This document shows, piece after piece, positions 50,144 to 64,000 of a DNA stretch of 64,000 nt. The position numbers and the translations under genes were made by a program. The notes under the pieces were generated by a model. That model did no database searches. It was not told the DNA's origin and worked only from the letters and a program-made list of their open reading frames with translations. The DNA is from Macrostomum hystrix. Its lineage: Eukaryota > Platyhelminthes > Macrostomidae. The stretch is from NCBI GenBank assembly GCA_950097015.1, contig CATNEN010000034.1, positions 2,953,501-3,017,500 on the forward strand. Direction: 5' to 3'. Every line of letters starts with the position of its first letter. The stretch's first letter is position 1.

Positions 50144-50647
50144 GCTGCTCCTACCACACTCTCACATACACACACGGAAAGCTCCCCTTCATCCTTCTGC
50201 CCAGCAGGCCGACCCCCGCCCGTCCCCGCAGCGACCCGCTTGGCGAAGAAAGAGAGAGAGAGAGGAACAGGAGGCAGAAAGACCCGAGCGCGGAGAGAGA
50301 AGCATAGACGGATATTTAAGAAGGGCCAAAGTCATCTCCTCCATTGCCTCGCATCCCCTTTACCTCCTCAGTCTCCCATTCCAGTCCAGCCGTCTTTCTG
50401 GCTGCCCCATCTTTTTCTTCCTCGGCCATCAACTAGCCCTCCAACCCGCCACCGACCCAATAATACTTCACCCTCGGCAGGCCTTGGAACTGTTAGTTAG
50501 TGCCCCGGCTCGACTGACATTCTTTTAACAACACCAGACCGAGCAGCAGCCAGAGATGCCTATTGATAGGTGCAGTTTGCCAGCAAATTAAAGTGATAAT
50601 AGACATTGTAATTGATTCGATTGGACTAATTAGCACCGGTAGCAGCA

Positions 50648-60775
<10,128 letters not shown>

Positions 60776-61173
60776 TTTGCCCCTTATACTACTAACTATA
60801 CTACTTGCCGCCATAAATCAAGGTTGAATCCAAAATAGGTTCTCAGAATTGTAGAAGCAATACTGGCACAGCTTTCAGTGAATATATGAATCTTTTTTTC
60901 TGCATCTAATTTTGTATATATCTATGTGTATCTATTTGTGTGTGTGTGTGTGCACTCTTGTATGGTCACACATCGAGTTGAAAAGCAATCTCCGTCTATC
61001 GATCGGTCCCTAAACTTGACAAACTCTCACACACCTCTATCAAAATAAGATAACCGATTCTTTATTATTAATATTATTATTATTATTAGTTCGTTTGCTT
61101 TCAGGTGTCAAGCGGTGTCGTGTTTTTATTGCGTCTATTTTGTTTGTTGCTTTGTGTTCCTGTTTTTAATAAA
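60776..61173 (+). terminator. CHD 3'UTR with candidate poly(A) signal
   Basis: AATAAA at 61168-61173 lies about 390 nt after the stop and follows a T-rich stretch. A (GT)n run occurs at about 60938-60952. The true 3' end may lie further on. Confidence 0.45.
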
Positions 61174-62668
61174 AAACTGACTGCATTTTTGTCGTGTATT
61201 TGTCTCCGGTCGACCCGAGCCCTCACTGTCAGCCTCTTCTGTATACATGTGCAAACCCATTTGTCTTTAGCTTTTAGTATTGTGCGAACTATAGCAATGA
61301 ACAGGTTATTGTCATTCGTCCCATATTTTATTCGATATTTAACCCGCCGCTAATTATATAATAATGATAATAGTTACGTTTGTTTTACGCCGATGAATGT
61401 TCTACAAGTCTGTGTGGCACATATATGCATACTCTTTTATTTCTGTGTAAATACATACAGCTTTTATCCCACACATTTTGCAAGCTTTCACATTTCTTCA
61501 GCTCACACGAAAATACTACTCAGACTGATATGATATCGTTAGTAGTCAGTTCGCGATACTAATTCATTATTTATCTTTATTCTTCGCTTCTTTTGTTCGC
61601 AGCAGCTTTTTATAGCGTTATTATGGCACCGAAACTTGAGGGCTTGTTCTCAATGCTTAGATTTGCCAAGTACTTGTCTCGCTTAGGTCAATTAGCTGTT
61701 TAATTGTTATTTTTTACTATGATTTATTACGATAGTGACTCTGCCTCTACTCTCTCTCTCTGCGCGCTGTCTGTCTCTGTCTGTATCGTTGCAATTCTGT
61801 TATTCGCAAACTACTGCAAGTAGCAACATATGCATCTATTTATACATATATATTCCTTCTATATATCTATGCCTACATTGTCTATACATATTTGTTCGAA
61901 CAAATCTGTCGGGTCCACGCGTGCATTAATTATTTAAATTAAGCAGCTGAGAGAGTTCATGTTAGATTCAGTTGTGCCAGAGGGACTGAACACCCGTAAC
62001 TAACTAGTCAATTATATTTGAATTTAATCTCAACTCAAAGAAAAAATCAACCGAATATTTGTCCAGTCTCGTTAGCGTAACTGTCTCTGTAACGGCGCAT
62101 ATTTTTGTGCGCAAATTTTATGTACGTTTATATTATGTACACTTTAGTGTACAATTGTGAGTGTGCATACACTGTTACGTGCATTAATAATGTGCATCAA
62201 TGTACAATCGTGATGTACATTCATTGGTGTACATTCGCGATGTACATATAGCTATGTACATTCATCAAGTTAAACACTGCGGCGTACATTCGTATTGTGA
62301 AGTGATTTGTCGCACCATTGTTCAGCTGCTTAAGCATTCTCGCTTTCTCTTTCTTATTTTTATTATTCACTGTTGTTATTTTTGGTTTTTTAACATAAGG
62401 CAATTCAACCAATTTTTATCTGTTCTCTGCAATGCCACAGTGTGTTTGTTCCTGTCTGTGTTTTATGTCTCTCCTGTCAGCTTGGGTGTACAAAATGAAA
62501 TATAATTTATTATTTAATTTGAAACGTGCAGTTCCGTAATATTATAAGCTTTTTATTTGTCAGTGAATGAATGTTACAAGCTACAAAACTGTTTGTGGTC
62601 TGATAGCTTCCGACTATTTTTAACAAAAAAGGATAACGCTGTTTGATAGCGCAAATTAAACATCCGGT
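61174..62668. other. intergenic or extended 3'UTR; TGTACA cluster
   Basis: No ORF is supported. Between about 62120 and 62270 the palindrome tgtaca occurs about seven times, including one tgtacata near 62242, which matches the Pumilio core UGUANAUA. If the CHD transcript extends this far, this would lie in its 3'UTR. Confidence 0.4.
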
Positions 62669-63654
62669 TCACAGCCTCACAAACAGCTCCGTGCTGCCCA
62701 TTGACGAGCAGTTCTTGTTGATGAACATGTCGCAGTTCCGGCCGGTGTAGCTGAAGGACAGGCAGGTCTCTGAAGTGGCGCAGTAGTTCGCGCACTCCAG
62801 CCTGACTCCGGAAGCAAGGCTCCTGGCTGCTGAACAAACAGCTGTCACCGGCAGTTGCTGGAAAATCACCACTGATCATGACGGGATGGGGTGATTACAC
62901 TGGATGGTGAATTGAATTTGTAGATTTGATTGTTAATCTGACAGGTGACTGGGAACATGACAGTTGACAGTGAATCTGACAGATGACAGTAAATCTGAGA
63001 GATGACAGTGAATCTGACAGTTGACAGTGAATCTGACAGATGACAGTAAATCTGACAGATGACAGTGAATCTGACAGATGACAGTAAATCTGACAGATGA
63101 CAGTGAATCTGACAGATGACAGTAAATCTGACAGGTGACTGGGAACATGACAGATGACAGTGAATCTGACAGCTGACAGTGAATCTGACAGATAACAGTG
63201 AATCTGACAGGTGACTGTGAATCTGACAGGTGACTGTGAATCTGACAGGTGACTGTGAATCTGACAGGTGACAGTGAATCTGACAGATGACAGTGAATCT
63301 GACAGGTGACAGTGAATCTGACAGGTGACAGTGAATCTGACAAATGACTGTGAATCTGACAGGTGACAGTGAATCTGACAGATGACAGTGAATCTGACAG
63401 GTGACAGTGAATCTGACAGGTGACAGTGAATCTGACAGGTGACAGTGAATCTGACAGATGACAGTGAATCTGTCAAACGGTAGCACGTAAGTCAAGCAGG
63501 TGACATATAACTAGTCAATTATGTTAAATCGAAAATAACTGAAGGCAGCGGACTCACCCGAGTCGGTAAGAGAGTTGACTTGGCCAGTTAGAATTAAGTT
63601 GAGAGCAGTCACAGCAACCAAAAGGTAGGTAATGGTGGAGTGTGGCTGATGCAT
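62669..63654 (-). CDS. small secreted six-cysteine (PAN/apple-like) protein
   Basis: Two exons, 63654-63558 and 62871-62669, join in frame (donor CTCGG|GTGAGT; acceptor catgatcag) to 99 aa. Residues 1-27 form a signal peptide (hydrophobic core YLLVAVTALNLILTG). The second exon has six cysteines in a pattern like PAN/apple modules: VC, then LECANYC, then ETCLSFSYTGRNCD, then NKNC. Such domains bind protein or carbohydrate outside the cell. The intron is mostly a 19-bp minisatellite. The alternative acceptor ttttccag, 16 nt downstream, would give a frame with few cysteines, so I reject it. The domain call is by cysteine pattern only. The gene is divergent from the 63790 gene, with 135 bp between the start codons. 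Confidence 0.6.
62935..63478. repeat. 19-bp intronic minisatellite
   Basis: About 28 copies of a 19-bp unit (gtgaatctgacagatgaca) with a/g and aca/act variants. An irregular gactgggaacatgacag block occurs twice (about 62947 and 63136). Because 19 is not a multiple of 3, all three minus frames stay open through the array; none is evidence of coding. Confidence 0.95.
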
Positions 63655-63789
63655 CTCAATATGCCGGATAATGTCTAGCATTAGTCAACTAAACTCAAGG
63701 GGCAAATCAATTCTAGCTTACTCAGAAATTTTGAGACAGTACTCTACATCCAGATTCGAGATTGAATAGGCCTTAGATAGCTGTCGAAA

Positions 63790-64000
63790 ATGGCGTCTAT
63801 ATTGCAGCTCTGGTTGCTCTTAGCAACCCGCTTTGTGTCTGCTTGCATTTATGCAAAAAAAATTCAACGGAGAAAAATAAGGAACTCGATGCATTATTGT
63901 GAGAACCCCTCAGTTTGTTTCTCAGCGAAGCAGGTAAAATCCCTTTTGAAATTCATCCAGGGAGCTGCGAAAATTCAGTTTGGCGACAACTTCAGCAACT
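63790..64000 (+). CDS. 5' end of a possible secreted protein, truncated by the window
   Basis: From the ATG at 63790 the frame is open to the window end (70 codons). The first about 20 residues look like a signal peptide (MASILQLWLLLATRFVSACI). A basic, cysteine-containing sequence follows (YAKKIQRRKIRN, HYCENPSVCF). A donor-like site (AAGCAG|GTAAAA) lies near 63931, so the coding part may be shorter. I recognise no family. The divergent layout with the PAN-like gene suggests a shared promoter. Confidence 0.4.
   Translation, partial: MASILQLWLLLATRFVSACIYAKKIQRRKIRNSMHYCENPSVCFSAKQVKSLLKFIQGAAKIQFGDNFSN

Noticed and set aside
62866-63495. Three overlapping long minus-strand ORFs of repeated SVRFTVICQIHCHLSD type
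   Set aside because: They are translations of the 19-bp minisatellite, open in all three frames because the unit has no stop and is not a multiple of three. A signal-peptide/PAN-like gene model places the array in an intron.

Overview
The window is animal (metazoan) genomic DNA. It has spliced genes with short GT-AG introns, animal gene families (a CHD6-9/Kismet-class remodeler, a Tudor-domain protein, MAM/LDLa receptors), tRNA-derived SINEs, and relics of hAT, Harbinger-like, MULE and Ty3/gypsy elements. Introns near 50 nt, and splice-acceptor-like AGs just before several start codons, would fit a spiralian such as a free-living flatworm that uses spliced-leader trans-splicing. The species is inferred, not shown.

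Layout. 1-5.6 kb: SINE pieces and minisatellites (14 bp, 34 bp, a degenerate 15-16 bp array). 5.6-8.2 kb, minus: an intact four-exon gene for a 774-aa membrane receptor (signal peptide, CUB-like, two MAM, LDL-receptor A, one TM segment, a cytoplasmic tail with two PPxY motifs). 8.2-13.6 kb: intergenic DNA with a 22-bp satellite. 13.9-17.6 kb, minus: a decayed tandem paralog of that receptor, split by a 1,055-bp Harbinger-like element carrying a Myb/SANT-like gene. 18.3-19.0 kb: a gypsy pol remnant. 19.9-21.5 kb, minus: a two-exon gene with a syntaxin-6-type N-terminus, a polyQ run and a C-terminal TM, but no visible SNARE motif. 22.7-26.6 kb: a 68-bp foldback element, a 270-bp hAT MITE, and a 2,550-bp MULE with an 8-bp target duplication and a defective PHD-finger transposase. 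28.4-30.1 kb, plus: a two-Tudor protein with a heptad repeat linker. 34.7-35.5 kb, plus: an Fcf2/DNTTIP2 rRNA-processing protein.

38.9-60.8 kb, plus: one large CHD7/8-like remodeler gene. Its low-complexity N-terminal exons (38.9-42.4 kb) are followed by an 8.2-kb pyrimidine-rich intron and then the conserved core: chromodomains, SNF2 ATPase, SANT-like and BRK regions. Reading frames join cleanly over nearly all introns, two of them GC-AG. The one unresolved junction is across the 8.2-kb intron, where a second start codon is plausible. 62.7-64.0 kb: a small secreted six-cysteine (PAN/apple-like) gene on minus and, diverging from it, the 5' end of another apparently secreted protein running off the window.

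The genes do not form one pathway. The membrane receptors and secreted proteins face outward, Tudor is typical of RNA-granule proteins, Fcf2 is nucleolar and CHD is chromatin. The most informative material is the paralog destroyed by a transposon, the transposon nesting, the SNARE-less syntaxin-like gene and the unusual structure of the CHD gene.
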